Assembly (NCBI RefSeq): GCF_003026815.1 | Contig: NZ_PYOG01000004.1 | Coordinates: 1-64,000 of the forward strand | Direction: 5' to 3' | DNA from: Photobacterium damselae | Lineage (GTDB): Bacteria; Pseudomonadota; Gammaproteobacteria; Enterobacterales; Vibrionaceae | Length of the DNA stretch: 64,000 nucleotides | Part shown: positions 26,926-35,973 of the stretch, in pieces | Layout: every line of letters starts with the position of its first letter | Position numbering within the stretch: the first letter of the stretch is position 1 | Notes under the pieces: generated by a model | Databases searched by the model: none | The model's input: the letters and a program-made list of their open reading frames with translations, nothing else | Told to the model about the DNA's origin: nothing | Translations under genes and position numbers: made by a program

Positions 26926-27975
26926 TTAGAATGCTTCGTCTTCTTCAATACCAGTACTTTTTGCATCAACTTGCTCTTCCTCTGTAACCGGAGTCAGTAA
27001 CAAATCACGTAATTTCTTTTCAATTTCAGCGGCAACTGCTGGATTTTCTACAAGGTATTTACAAGAGTTTGCCTTACCTTGACCAATTTTATCACCTTGG
27101 TAACTGTACCAAGCACCTGCTTTTTCAACTAGCTTATGCTTAACACCTAAATCAATTAGTTCACCGTTACGGTTAAATCCTTGACCGTATAAGATTTGCG
27201 TATCTGCTTGTTTAAATGGTGCAGCAATTTTGTTCTTAACAACTTTAATGCGAGTTTCGTTGCCGACAACTTCGTCACCTTCTTTGATTGAGCCAGTACG
27301 ACGGATATCAAGGCGGACAGAAGCATAAAATTTTAGCGCATTACCACCAGTAGTGGTTTCTGGGTTACCAAACATCACACCGATCTTCATACGGATCTGG
27401 TTGATGAAGATACACATACAGTTACTAGCCTTCAAATTACCAGTCATTTTACGCATGCTTTGACTCAGAAGGCGAGCCTGAAGACCCATGTGTGAATCGC
27501 CCATTTCACCTTCAATCTCTGCTTTAGGAGTCAACGCTGCAACTGAATCGACAACAATAACATCGACAGCACCTGAACGAGCTAAAGCATCACAGATCTC
27601 CAATGCTTGTTCACCAGTGTCAGGTTGAGAGACAAGTAACTGATCAATATCAACACCTAGCTTTTGAGCATAAATAGGATCAAGAGCATGTTCAGCATCA
27701 ATAAACGCACAAGTTTTTCCTTCTTTCTGCGCAGATGCAATAACTTCAAGAGTTAGCGTAGTTTTACCTGATGATTCGGGGCCAAAGATTTCAACGATAC
27801 GACCCATTGGTAGGCCGCCTGCGCCTAAGGCAATATCTAAAGAAAGAGAACCAGTCGAAATTGTTTCAACATCCATCGCACGGTTATCACCCAACTTCAT
27901 AATTGAGCCTTTACCGAACTGTTTCTCGATTTGACCTAGCGCGGCTGCTAGAGCTTTTTGCTTATTTTCATCCAT
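26926..27975 (-). CDS. recA: RecA recombinase, complete copy carried by the island
   Basis: 349 residues, full length. Forms ATP-dependent filaments on single-stranded DNA, drives strand exchange and stimulates LexA self-cleavage. [21 protein letters not shown] terminus, Walker A GPESSGKT (65-72), [28 protein letters not shown] (Walker B and loop 1), the [19 protein letters not shown] loop 2 region and an acidic C terminus are all intact. It is very close to the disrupted chromosomal RecA in protein sequence but has many synonymous differences, so it is a long-separated homologue and not a recent duplicate. AAAGG precedes the ATG. It has its own terminator. It presumably replaces the function of the broken copy. 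Confidence 0.97.
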   Translation of the reverse strand: MDENKQKALAAALGQIEKQFGKGSIMKLGDNRAMDVETISTGSLSLDIALGAGGLPMGRIVEIFGPESSGKTTLTLEVIASAQKEGKTCAFIDAEHALDPIYAQKLGVDIDQLLVSQPDTGEQALEICDALARSGAVDVIVVDSVAALTPKAEIEGEMGDSHMGLQARLLSQSMRKMTGNLKASNCMCIFINQIRMKIGVMFGNPETTTGGNALKFYASVRLDIRRTGSIKEGDEVVGNETRIKVVKNKIAAPFKQADTQILYGQGFNRNGELIDLGVKHKLVEKAGAWYSYQGDKIGQGKANSCKYLVENPAVAAEIEKKLRDLLLTPVTEEEQVDAKSTGIEEDEAF

Positions 27976-27996
27976 CTTCGGGTACCTTTAAATCTG

Positions 27997-28012
27997 CTGT
28001 ATAACTCTGCAA
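27997..28012 (-). promoter_or_regulatory. Degenerate LexA-like box upstream of island recA
   Basis: On the minus strand TTGC-N8-ACAG matches 6 of the 8 core bases of CTGT-N8-ACAG. The right half-site is perfect and the left is weak. It lies 22 bp upstream of the island recA start codon. It may be a weak SOS site or chance. Confidence 0.35.
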
Positions 28013-28157
28013 TACATATTCATTTTAGTTATCATTAACAACGCTAAAGTGAATATACATTCAATTTCTGTATCAGAGTAAAATTAAAGTTTTTTAATTT
28101 TTGGCTAAACAAGAGTTTAATAATATTTCTTAGAGTCTTAATCTTGTCACCTTACAC

Positions 28158-28682
28158 CTACGCGGCTATTGGCATTCCGATAAAATGCAGACCCATGTGT
28201 GAATCACCCATTTCGCCTTCAATTTCCGCTTTTGGTGTTAATGCCGCAACGGAGTCGACAACGATAAGGTCAACAGCACCAGAGCGTGCTAATGCATCAC
28301 AAATCTCTAACGCTTGCTCACCAGTATCTGGCTGAGAAACCAAAAGTTGGTCAATATCTACGCCTAATTTCTTAGCATAAATAGGATCCAGTGCGTGCTC
28401 AGCATCAATAAAGGCACAAGTTTTACCTTGGCGCTGAGCTGATGCGATGGTTTCTAATGTTAATGTTGTTTTACCTGATGATTCAGGACCAAAAATCTCA
28501 ACGATACGGCCCATAGGTAAACCACCAGCACCCAATGCGATATCAAGAGCTAACGAACCAGTTGATACGGTTTCGATATCCATAGTACGGTTATCGCCAA
28601 GCTTCATGATAGAGCCTTTACCGAACTGCTTCTCAATTTGGCCTAACGCAGCGGCAAGAGCCTTTTGTTTATTCTCGTCCAT
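28158..28682 (-). pseudogene. recA: recA 5' fragment (codons 1-165) with nine island-encoded residues
   Basis: First half of the chromosomal recA, with GGAG ahead of ATG at 28682; an upstream ATG at 28694 overlaps that ribosome-binding site and is rejected. The frame runs through Walker A and B up to loop 1 (GDSHMGL), then enters the island and stops after HFIGMPIAA. The predicted 174-residue product has the ATPase core half but lacks loop 2 and the C-terminal domain. Its promoter and SOS box are intact, so a truncated protein may be made on SOS induction. Joined to 7657-8219 it restores a 351-residue RecA. Confidence 0.95.
28175..28189. repeat. Island right end: 11-bp inverted repeat plus TGCA
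   Basis: TTCCGATAAAA (28175-28185), the reverse complement of the left end, is followed by TGCA (28186-28189) and then recA sequence GACCCATG. The end also forms GCATT-N7-AATGC (28172-28188), as expected for paired recombinase-binding arms around a crossover. Confidence 0.85.
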
Positions 28683-28737
28683 TCGACTCTCCATCGGATG
28701 CTAATGTGTGAAAATCTGAATTTATTTAACTGGGTTT

Positions 28738-28765
28738 AGTATACTGTTTATTCATACAGTGTCTA
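28738..28765 (-). promoter_or_regulatory. SOS-regulated recA promoter with LexA box
   Basis: On the minus strand TAGACA (28760-28765) is the -35, TATACT (28738-28743) is the -10, and the 16-bp spacer is exactly a consensus LexA box CTGT-N8-ACAG (28744-28759). LexA would block RNA polymerase until RecA filaments trigger its cleavage. It now drives the truncated recA 5' fragment. Confidence 0.93.
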
Positions 28766-28819
28766 GCACTGAATAAAATTTTTTTTGAAACAGGTATCAG
28801 TTCTGACGTAACTTTTGTT

Positions 28820-29308
28820 TTAAAGTTCAGCCAAGTGGTGAAGCATGCCTAAAATTGCTTGTGTGATAGCCTGATAACGTACTTGACTACGGTTACCGCT
28901 AAACTGACAAACCATCGTCTTACGCCAGCCCTGCTTATCAACCCATGCAAACCAAACTGTACCAACTGGCTTTTCTTCTGTTCCACCCGTTGGTCCTGCA
29001 ATACCACTAATCGCGACACTAATATCGGCCAACGAGTTTGTAAGCGCCCCTTCAGCCATTTGCTCTACAACAGGTTCACTGACTGCTCCATGGTTTGCTA
29101 ATGTCTCAGCTTGCACTCCCAGCATCTGCATTTTTGCTTCATTACTGTAGGTGATAAATGCTCGATCAAACCATTGGGAGCTTCCCGCTATATCTGTGAT
29201 AGCTGTTGCAACTCCACCACCGGTGCAAGATTCTGCCGTTGTGGCAACCCACTGCTGTTTTGCTAGCGCTTCTCCCAGTTGATTTGCTAGTGCTTGAATG
29301 TGTTCCAT
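28820..29308 (-). CDS. pncC: Nicotinamide-nucleotide amidase (CinA C-terminal domain protein)
   Basis: Deamidates NMN to nicotinate mononucleotide, recycling the by-product of DNA ligase. 162 residues, the single-domain form. Motifs: TTAESCTGGGVATAITDIAGSS (catalytic Ser region near 23-44), TYSNEAKMQMLGV, and AVSGIAGPTGG followed by KPVGTVWFAW. It lies upstream of recA in the same direction, the common arrangement in gammaproteobacteria; there is room for the recA promoter between them. No lesions. Confidence 0.95.
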   Translation of the reverse strand: MEHIQALANQLGEALAKQQWVATTAESCTGGGVATAITDIAGSSQWFDRAFITYSNEAKMQMLGVQAETLANHGAVSEPVVEQMAEGALTNSLADISVAISGIAGPTGGTEEKPVGTVWFAWVDKQGWRKTMVCQFSGNRSQVRYQAITQAILGMLHHLAEL

Positions 29309-29520
29309 AGCTGATTCCTCACGGCTATAGTGGATAACTGATCCAATATTTTCTTCTCTCTAGTTATGGGGGTTTTGCGCACAATAAACAAGTTTCGCAA
29401 ATAAAATTGTGGCCGCCACTTTGCCCAATGACCCGATTCACGTATCCTAAGCAACCAGAATTTTATACCTCAGAAACAACTTGGTTGCTGAGTCATTCAT
29501 TAGCGAAAGCAGGCGTAATC

Positions 29521-32124
29521 GTGACAGTACAAGGCTTAGAAAAACATACACCAATGATGCAACAGTATCTAAAAATCAAGGCGGAAAATCCTGATGTACT
29601 GTTGTTCTATCGCATGGGCGACTTTTACGAACTTTTTTATGATGATGCAAAACAAGCGTCGAAATTGCTGGATATCTCACTCACTAAACGTGGTGCATCC
29701 AATGGTCAGCCAATTCCTATGGCAGGGGTACCACATCATGCTGCTGAAGGCTATTTAGCCAAGTTAGTACAGCAAGGTGTTTCTGTTGCGATCTGTGAGC
29801 AAATTGGGGATCCAGCAACCAGCAAAGGCCCCGTTGAGCGTCAAGTTGTTCGCATTGTTACGCCTGGTACTGTGAGTGATGAAGCCTTACTTAATGAGCG
29901 CCGCGATAATCTCATTGCTGCCATTTTTGCGTACAATGATGGTTTCGGTTATGCCACATTAGACATTACCTCTGGTCGCTTTATGTTGACCGAACCGAAT
30001 ACAGAAGAGGAAATGCAGGCAGAACTGCAACGGACAATGCCTGCAGAACTGCTTTATCCTGAAGACTTTACTTACCTTCATTTAATTGAAAGTTTTAAAG
30101 GTAAACGACGTCGCCCAGTATGGGAATTCGAACTTAGTACAGCACGCCAACAATTAACCATGCAGTTCGGCACTCGCGATCTGGTTGGTTTTGGTGTTGA
30201 ACACGCTGAACGCGGCCTGTGTGCTGCGGGCTGTTTACTGCAATATGTAAAAGATACACAGCGTACTGCGTTACCTCATATTCGAGCGATTACATTAGAT
30301 ACTAAAGATCATGCCGTTATCTTAGATGCAGCAACACGTCGCAACTTAGAGCTGACCCAAAACCTTGCTGGCGGCTTTGATAACACACTGGCTTCTGTTT
30401 TAGACCAAACAGCTACACCCATGGGTAGTCGCTTATTAAAACGTTGGTTACATCAGCCTATTCGTGATCCTAAACAGCTTAATGGTCGATACAACGCTAT
30501 CGGTGCGTTTAAAGACAGCGGCCTATTTAGTGAGCTAGCTGGCGTATTACGTCATATGGGGGACTTAGAGCGTATTCTTGCCCGTCTAGCACTGCGCTCA
30601 GCTCGACCTCGCGATTTGGCTCGTATGCGTATCGCGCTACAAAATCTGCCAGAGCTTGCAGATCTTTTAGCGGAAGTTTCTGACCCTCGTATTGGCGAGT
30701 TAGCCGCTCTTGCCGCTCCTATGGATGAGGTATGCCAACTTCTTGAACATGCTATTATCGAGAATCCGCCAGTTATTATTCGTGACGGTGGTGTACTAGC
30801 TCCTGGATATAATGCTGAATTGGATGAGTGGCGCGACCTTGCCGATGGCGCAACAAAATACTTAGAAGAGCTAGAAGCCCGCGAACGTGAGCGCCATGAT
30901 ATCGATAGCCTAAAAGTTGGATTTAACCAAGTACATGGCTTCTATATTCAGGTAAGCCGAGGCCAAAGCCATCTGGTACCGAGTCACTATATCCGTCGTC
31001 AGACCCTAAAAAATGCTGAACGCTATATTATCCCAGAGCTAAAAGAGCATGAAGATAAAGTGCTTAACTCCAAATCAAAAGCGCTAGCTCTTGAGAAGAA
31101 ACTGTGGGATGAACTGTTTGATCTGCTGATGCCAAACCTTGAGCAGTTGCAGAATATGGCTAACTCGCTATCGGAATTAGACGTACTTGCCAACCTTGCC
31201 GAACGTGCCGATACACTTAACTATTGCCGCCCTCAGTTAATGGATGAAACCGGAATCGAGATTGAAGCTGGTCGTCACCCTGTTGTAGAACAAGTACTGA
31301 GTGAACCGTTTATTGCTAACCCAATTTCGCTCAATCATGATCGCCGTATGTTGATCATTACAGGTCCGAATATGGGTGGTAAATCAACCTATATGCGCCA
31401 AACCGCACTTATCGCTCTACTGGCACACGTGGGATCGTTTGTACCCGCAGACAGCCTTAAGATTGGACCGCTAGATCGTATCTTTACCCGTATTGGAGCA
31501 TCTGATGATTTAGCTTCCGGTCGTTCAACTTTTATGGTCGAAATGACGGAGACGGCAAACATTCTTCATAATGCGACTCAACACAGTTTAGTCTTAATGG
31601 ATGAAATTGGCCGAGGCACCAGTACTTATGATGGTCTATCTTTAGCTTGGGCAAGTGCCGAGTGGTTAGCGGATAAAATCGCGGCTATGACGCTGTTTGC
31701 TACGCATTATTTTGAGCTTACAGAACTGCCAACCTTAATGAGTGGACTTGCTAATGTTCATTTAGATGCGGTTGAACATGGGGATGAAATCGCCTTTATG
31801 CATGCAGTACAAGAAGGGGCGGCAAGTAAGTCCTATGGTTTAGCCGTTGCCTCATTAGCTGGCGTACCAAAATCTGTTATCAAGCGTGCGAAAATTAAAT
31901 TACAGCAGCTAGAAGCATCGGGGCATCAGCAAGCAAGCGATGTACCGAACCCAACAACTACTGATGCCCCAACATCAGCAAAAGCGGTTCGTCAGGAACA
32001 TCAACTGAGTCTGATCCCTGAATCAAGTGAAGTAGAAGAAGCGGTGGCTCGTCTCAACCCTGATAACATGACACCACGAGAAGCATTAGATGAGCTTTAT
32101 CGCCTTAAAGCTCTGCTAAACTAA
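29521..32124 (+). CDS. mutS: DNA mismatch repair protein MutS
   Basis: Recognises base mismatches and small loops and recruits MutL. The start is set at GTG 29521 (AGCAGG nine bases before), giving 867 residues beginning [16 protein letters not shown], which lines up with other MutS proteins; the frame open from 29407 adds 38 unlike residues. Mismatch-binding [10 protein letters not shown] (Phe-x-Glu) is near residue 35-45; the ATPase has Walker [33 protein letters not shown] and FATHYFELT. The C-terminal tetramerisation segment ([14 protein letters not shown]) is present. Divergent from pncC. Confidence 0.97.
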   Translation: MTVQGLEKHTPMMQQYLKIKAENPDVLLFYRMGDFYELFYDDAKQASKLLDISLTKRGASNGQPIPMAGVPHHAAEGYLAKLVQQGVSVAICEQIGDPATSKGPVERQVVRIVTPGTVSDEALLNERRDNLIAAIFAYNDGFGYATLDITSGRFMLTEPNTEEEMQAELQRTMPAELLYPEDFTYLHLIESFKGKRRRPVWEFELSTARQQLTMQFGTRDLVGFGVEHAERGLCAAGCLLQYVKDTQRTALPHIRAITLDTKDHAVILDAATRRNLELTQNLAGGFDNTLASVLDQTATPMGSRLLKRWLHQPIRDPKQLNGRYNAIGAFKDSGLFSELAGVLRHMGDLERILARLALRSARPRDLARMRIALQNLPELADLLAEVSDPRIGELAALAAPMDEVCQLLEHAIIENPPVIIRDGGVLAPGYNAELDEWRDLADGATKYLEELEARERERHDIDSLKVGFNQVHGFYIQVSRGQSHLVPSHYIRRQTLKNAERYIIPELKEHEDKVLNSKSKALALEKKLWDELFDLLMPNLEQLQNMANSLSELDVLANLAERADTLNYCRPQLMDETGIEIEAGRHPVVEQVLSEPFIANPISLNHDRRMLIITGPNMGGKSTYMRQTALIALLAHVGSFVPADSLKIGPLDRIFTRIGASDDLASGRSTFMVEMTETANILHNATQHSLVLMDEIGRGTSTYDGLSLAWASAEWLADKIAAMTLFATHYFELTELPTLMSGLANVHLDAVEHGDEIAFMHAVQEGAASKSYGLAVASLAGVPKSVIKRAKIKLQQLEASGHQQASDVPNPTTTDAPTSAKAVRQEHQLSLIPESSEVEEAVARLNPDNMTPREALDELYRLKALLN

Positions 32125-32149
32125 GTTCTCGTAACTTTTCATGAAAAAT

Positions 32150-32180
32150 AAAAAAGACGCTTATATTATGCGTCTTTTTT
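32150..32180 (+). terminator. Terminator of mutS
   Basis: AAAAAGACGC and GCGTCTTTTTT pair around a 9-nt loop and end in a T-run, 26 bp after the mutS stop. Confidence 0.9.
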
Positions 32181-32273
32181 ACTACCTGATTATTATCGAC
32201 TTTATGGCTTGTTCTAATGTCTCAAGCAATGAACTCACTGAACACGGAGTGAAATAAGAAGTGACTTAAAAAG

Positions 32274-33275
32274 TTAGTTTTCATCCGGATCAAATAAAGA
32301 TTCTATGCTCAAACCTTCATGGGTTAACATATCTCGCAAGCGACGTAAGCCCTCAACCTGAATCTGCCTCACTCGCTCTCGCGTCAGTCCTATCTCACGC
32401 CCAACATCTTCTAGTGTAGATGCCTCGTAGCCTAACAAGCCAAAACGTCTTGCTAACACCTCTCGTTGTTTTGGGTTTAACTCATCTAACCAATCAACAA
32501 TAGAGGACTTAATATCATCCGTTTGTGTCGAAACCTCAGGAGTACCACCTTTTTCATCAGGAATAATATCAAGCAGTGCTTTGTCGGCATCTCCACTTAT
32601 CGGGTTATCAACAGAGCTGACTCGCTCATTAAGACGCAACATACGATTGACGTCATCAACCGGTTTTTCCAATTGAATCGCAATATCTTCAGCGGTTGGT
32701 TCATGATCGAGCTTTTGTGCTAACTCACGGGCAGTACGTAAATAAACGTTAAGTTCTTTTACAACGTGGATGGGTAAACGAATGGTGCGGGTTTGGTTCA
32801 TGATGGCGCGTTCAATGGTCTGTCGAATCCACCATGTCGCGTAAGTAGAAAATCGGAAACCTCGTTCGGGGTCAAACTTCTCAACCGCTCGAATAAGACC
32901 GAGATTTCCTTCTTCGACCAGATCGAGCAGAGCCAGTCCTCGATTGCTGTAACGGCGAGAAATTTTCACCACTAAACGTAAGTTACTTTCAATCATACGT
33001 TTACGGGCAACATCATCACCGCGCAGCGCTCGCCTTGCATACAGCACTTCCTCTTCGGCCGTAAGTAAGGGAGAAAACCCAATTTCACCTAAATAAAGTT
33101 GGGTCGCATCGAGAACTTTTTGAGCCTGATTGTTACTACCAGAGCTCAATTCTTCTGCTGAGTCATCATCTGCCGTTGCGGTATTTTTAGCATTTACCGC
33201 ATCGCCAGTATCTAACTCTATCTCGTCATCGAAATCGAATGAATCAAGGTTTGTGACTGTACTGCTTTTACTCAT
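32274..33275 (-). CDS. rpoS: RNA polymerase sigma factor RpoS
   Basis: Stationary-phase and general stress sigma factor. The start is chosen at ATG 33275, where GGGAGG lies 6-7 bp upstream, giving 333 residues; the longer frame from 33302 lacks such a site. Region 1.2-2 ([21 protein letters not shown]), region 2.4 ([21 protein letters not shown]), region 3 and region 4.2 ([30 protein letters not shown]) are all present. The acidic N-terminal tail ([15 protein letters not shown]) varies among Vibrionaceae. It lies downstream of nlpD and, as in relatives, is probably also transcribed from promoters within nlpD. Confidence 0.97.
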   Translation of the reverse strand: MSKSSTVTNLDSFDFDDEIELDTGDAVNAKNTATADDDSAEELSSGSNNQAQKVLDATQLYLGEIGFSPLLTAEEEVLYARRALRGDDVARKRMIESNLRLVVKISRRYSNRGLALLDLVEEGNLGLIRAVEKFDPERGFRFSTYATWWIRQTIERAIMNQTRTIRLPIHVVKELNVYLRTARELAQKLDHEPTAEDIAIQLEKPVDDVNRMLRLNERVSSVDNPISGDADKALLDIIPDEKGGTPEVSTQTDDIKSSIVDWLDELNPKQREVLARRFGLLGYEASTLEDVGREIGLTRERVRQIQVEGLRRLRDMLTHEGLSIESLFDPDEN

Positions 33276-33328
33276 AGCGCCTCCCAGATGGCGAGTTAGC
33301 AAGACATTACAACTGTTTCATGTCGTCT

Positions 33329-34165
33329 CTATTGTCGAGGTAAATAGCGTAGTGGATCGACTGATTTACCTTTATAACGAATTTCAAAATGCAATTTAAC
33401 GCTATCGGCACCCGTATCCCCCATCAGAGCGATCTTCTGGCCAGCGGTTACTTGCTGTTGTTCCTTCACCAATAACTTATCATTATGAGCATAAGCACTT
33501 AGGTAATCGTCATTATGCTTAATAATGACCAAGTTGCCGTAACCACGTAAAGCATTACCGGCATAAACGACTTTACCAGCAGCGGTTGCATTAACTGCTT
33601 CACCACGACTACCTGCAATATCGATACCTTTATTGGTAGAAGAGAAGCGTGAGATCACTTTTCCTTTTGCAGGCCATAACCAACCAGTGACGGCTGGCGC
33701 AACCGGTTTTGGTACTGGTTTTGTTACAGGTTTGTTATCAGTTGCTTTTTGAGAGTACTCTTTTGCTTGATTCTGATCAACTTTTTTATTGTTCGTTTTT
33801 TGCTCTGCCGGTTTCGTTTGTGTCACAGGCTTGGTTACAGTCGTACTTGTTGAGCGAGAAGCCGTACTGTAACTGTTTGAACCACGAACATTTAATCGCT
33901 GGCCAGGATAGATAGTATAAGGTGGAGTCAAATTGTTATAAGCAATAAGATCTTTCACATCTTGACCAGCAATATAGGAAATAAAATAAAGTGTATCCCC
34001 TTTTTGCACCACATAATCACTACCGTGAAAACTGCCGCGAGCAAGTTGCGAATAATCTTTAGTTAAACTGGTGACAGGTGCGGGTGTATGACTACTACAA
34101 CCAAAGATCACACTGCTTAGTGCAATCAGACCAACGGGCTTTACTATCTTTTGAATGACACTCAT
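33329..34165 (-). CDS. nlpD: Lipoprotein NlpD, LysM and degenerate LytM domains
   Basis: Outer-membrane lipoprotein that activates the amidase AmiC during cell separation. 278 residues: signal peptide with a lipobox ending IFGC (Cys about 23), LysM domain (YVVQKGDTLYFISYIAGQ...YPGQRLNV, 52-94), a proline/lysine-rich linker, and a C-terminal M23/LytM domain (GWLWPAKGKVISRFS to DPLRYLP). Zinc ligands are incomplete (GIDIAG instead of HxGxD), as in NlpD/EnvC activators, which do not cut peptidoglycan themselves. It starts 3 bp after pcm and precedes rpoS. Confidence 0.95.
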   Translation of the reverse strand: MSVIQKIVKPVGLIALSSVIFGCSSHTPAPVTSLTKDYSQLARGSFHGSDYVVQKGDTLYFISYIAGQDVKDLIAYNNLTPPYTIYPGQRLNVRGSNSYSTASRSTSTTVTKPVTQTKPAEQKTNNKKVDQNQAKEYSQKATDNKPVTKPVPKPVAPAVTGWLWPAKGKVISRFSSTNKGIDIAGSRGEAVNATAAGKVVYAGNALRGYGNLVIIKHNDDYLSAYAHNDKLLVKEQQQVTAGQKIALMGDTGADSVKLHFEIRYKGKSVDPLRYLPRQ

Positions 34166-34168
34166 TAC

Positions 34169-34798
34169 TTATGCTAACTCCCCTGCAATTAACGGCACAA
34201 ATCGAACGGCCTCAATAGAATGATGAACAAAGCGATCACCAATACGGACAATTTTCTTTAATACCTGTGAGTCTTCACCAACAGGTAATACTAAACGTCC
34301 TCCATCAGCTAATTGAGCAAGCAAATCTGATGGAACACATTCAGGCGCAGCAGTCACAATAATGGCATCAAAAGGACCACGATTAGCCCATCCTTGCCAT
34401 CCATCACCGTGCTTAGTTGAGACATTATGCAGATCTAAACTCTTTAAACGTCGTTTGGCTTGCCACTGCAGCACTTTAATGCGCTCAACAGAACAAACGT
34501 GATCAACCAAATGCGCTAACACGGCAGTTTGATATCCACTTCCTGTGCCTATTTCCAATACACTAGAGCTAGGCTCTAACTCTAACAAAGACGTCATTCT
34601 CGCCACCATATACGGCTGCGAGATTGTTTGACCATGTCCAATTGGTAACGCATTATTTTCATAGGCTTGATAAGAAAATGCTTCATCCACAAACCGCTCT
34701 CTGGGAACAGCAGCAATGGCATGAAGAACACGTTCGTTATCAATCCCTTTGTTTCTTAGAAATGCCACCAAGCTATGTCGCTCACTTAAATAGCGCAT
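34169..34798 (-). CDS. pcm: Protein-L-isoaspartate O-methyltransferase
   Basis: Repairs isoaspartyl residues in damaged proteins using SAM. The start at ATG 34798 follows GGAG by 11 nt and gives 209 residues, the usual size; the open frame from 34834 includes an inverted repeat and is less likely. Motif [19 protein letters not shown], the preceding [15 protein letters not shown] substrate segment and [10 protein letters not shown] are present. In relatives surE lies between truD and pcm; here it is absent and pcm directly follows a short intergenic region after truD. Confidence 0.95.
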   Translation of the reverse strand: MRYLSERHSLVAFLRNKGIDNERVLHAIAAVPRERFVDEAFSYQAYENNALPIGHGQTISQPYMVARMTSLLELEPSSSVLEIGTGSGYQTAVLAHLVDHVCSVERIKVLQWQAKRRLKSLDLHNVSTKHGDGWQGWANRGPFDAIIVTAAPECVPSDLLAQLADGGRLVLPVGEDSQVLKKIVRIGDRFVHHSIEAVRFVPLIAGELA

Positions 34799-34821
34799 CT
34801 TGATGTTGTCTCCACTTATTG

Positions 34822-34904
34822 TTATACGCATCAACTCTACAATAAAATTGATGCGTATAAGAATGCCCTATAACAGGAAGAGGTCAACATATTCACCTCT
34901 TCCT
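34822..34904. repeat. Two inverted repeats in the truD-pcm gap
   Basis: First: TTATACGCATCAA (34822-34834) and TTGATGCGTATAA (34848-34860), a perfect 13-bp stem with a 13-nt loop. Second: AGGAAGAGGT (34875-34884) and ACCTCTTCCT (34895-34904), a perfect 10-bp stem just after the truD stop. The second may stop truD transcription although no T-run follows. This is the place where surE would be expected. Confidence 0.75.
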
Positions 34905-34914
34905 ATTTCACGTA

Positions 34915-35970
34915 TTAATCGTGAGAAAACTCACGCTCAGGTTCACGAGCATCAAGCAATTCACGAACAACAGCAGTTGCAAATGCCCCAGCTGGCAAGC
35001 TAAATGATAATGTCAGTGTATTTTCATCAAACTGCCAAGTCATTTGCTCTGGAACAAGCAGTAACTCACGGCGCTCATGGCGCATACGATTATCACGCAC
35101 AAGCTTAACCAAGGCTGGCTCTTGCTCAACAATAGCCAACTCAAATGCTTGAGCATCGGCTTTAGTTGGTAATTCGTTATCACCAAGTAGTGGCGCTGAA
35201 ATAGCAAGTTCACCTGATGCTACTTGCTGTTCTAACTCAGGCGTTATCTCTGTCACAACCATAGGACGGCTATCGTTAGCAGCAAGTAGACAATCGCCTA
35301 ACATCAGTTGGCTAACTTTACCTTGTTCAATGCGCTGTGATAGCACCTGATTAAACATCCATGAACGTGCAGCAGACAGATAAAAACTGCGTTTGCTTTT
35401 ATCACGGACACGAAATTCATCATTACCCCATGCACGAGCTTTCACTACGTTATTACCGTTATGGCCAAAACGCTGCTCACCAAAATAGTTTGGTACGCCA
35501 CCTTGAGCAATTTGCTCCAAACGAGCGTTTAATTCATCACAGTTTTCTAATTCGGTAATACGCAAAGTGAAGCGGTTACCCTGTAAATCGCCTGGACGCA
35601 GTTTCTTATCATGGCGAGCGGTTGCTAACACTTCAATACCTGGGTGTTCGGCAACGAAGTCAGTCAGATCCGGATCGCTTTTGCCAGGTAGTTGTACACT
35701 GAGCCACTGTTCAGTTACCGCATGGCGATCTTTAAGACCGGCCCAGCTCACATCGCGAGATTTAACACCACACGCTTTTGCCAGTTCATTTACCACATAT
35801 TTAGTGTTTTCACCGCTCTTGCGGATCAGCACCATAAAATGCTCACCGTGGCCGGCAAAGTCATAACCTAATTGTTCAACAACTTCAAAATCACTGTCTT
35901 GTGCTTTTAAAAGACCTTTAGCTTCTGGCTTACCGTAAAGATAAGCAAAAGAATCCATAATATCAGCCAT
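34915..35970 (-). CDS. truD: tRNA pseudouridine(13) synthase TruD
   Basis: Makes pseudouridine 13 in tRNA-Glu. 351 residues. The catalytic Asp sits in SWAGLKDRHAVTEQW (near residue 75-90), followed by the TruD-specific FGEQRFGHNGNN stretch and NKRSFYLS-like DKSKRSFYLSAARSWMFNQ. The N terminus AYLYGKPEAKGLLKAQDSDF matches the family. The start follows the ispF stop by 3 bp, so ispD-ispF-truD are co-transcribed. Confidence 0.95.
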   Translation of the reverse strand: MADIMDSFAYLYGKPEAKGLLKAQDSDFEVVEQLGYDFAGHGEHFMVLIRKSGENTKYVVNELAKACGVKSRDVSWAGLKDRHAVTEQWLSVQLPGKSDPDLTDFVAEHPGIEVLATARHDKKLRPGDLQGNRFTLRITELENCDELNARLEQIAQGGVPNYFGEQRFGHNGNNVVKARAWGNDEFRVRDKSKRSFYLSAARSWMFNQVLSQRIEQGKVSQLMLGDCLLAANDSRPMVVTEITPELEQQVASGELAISAPLLGDNELPTKADAQAFELAIVEQEPALVKLVRDNRMRHERRELLLVPEQMTWQFDENTLTLSFSLPAGAFATAVVRELLDAREPEREFSHD

Positions 35971-35973
35971 CTG

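Larger units (their letters stand above)
8220..28185. mobile_element. ~20 kb genomic island integrated within recA
   Basis: The island splits recA after codon 165. It is bounded by TGCA direct repeats (8216-8219 and 28186-28189) and by 11-bp inverted terminal repeats. Deleting 8220-28189 restores GAGCTTGCA-GACCCATG and an open recA frame. Cargo from left to right: four-gene tyrosine-recombinase module, divergent DGQHR-like and ParB/Srx-like genes, hsdR/SIR2/hsdS/hsdM, a short integrase, a DUF2971 gene, a small unknown gene and a complete second recA. There are no recognisable conjugation, replication or phage structural genes, so it appears to move by its own recombinases only. A recA-inserted island carrying a divergent recA was, as I recall, described in Vibrio cholerae; kinship is likely but untested. 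Confidence 0.95.

Noticed and set aside
8220..28185. A prophage, integrative conjugative element or plain insertion sequence
   Set aside because: No capsid, tail, relaxase, mating-pair or DDE transposase genes are present; movement genes are tyrosine-recombinase-like only.
28683..28694. Upstream ATG for recA (MESR extension)
   Set aside because: The ATG overlaps the GGAG ribosome-binding site that serves the ATG at 28682, which gives the standard MDENKQ start.
29407..29520. N-terminal extension of MutS
   Set aside because: The residues do not resemble MutS and the family N terminus starts at the GTG at 29521.
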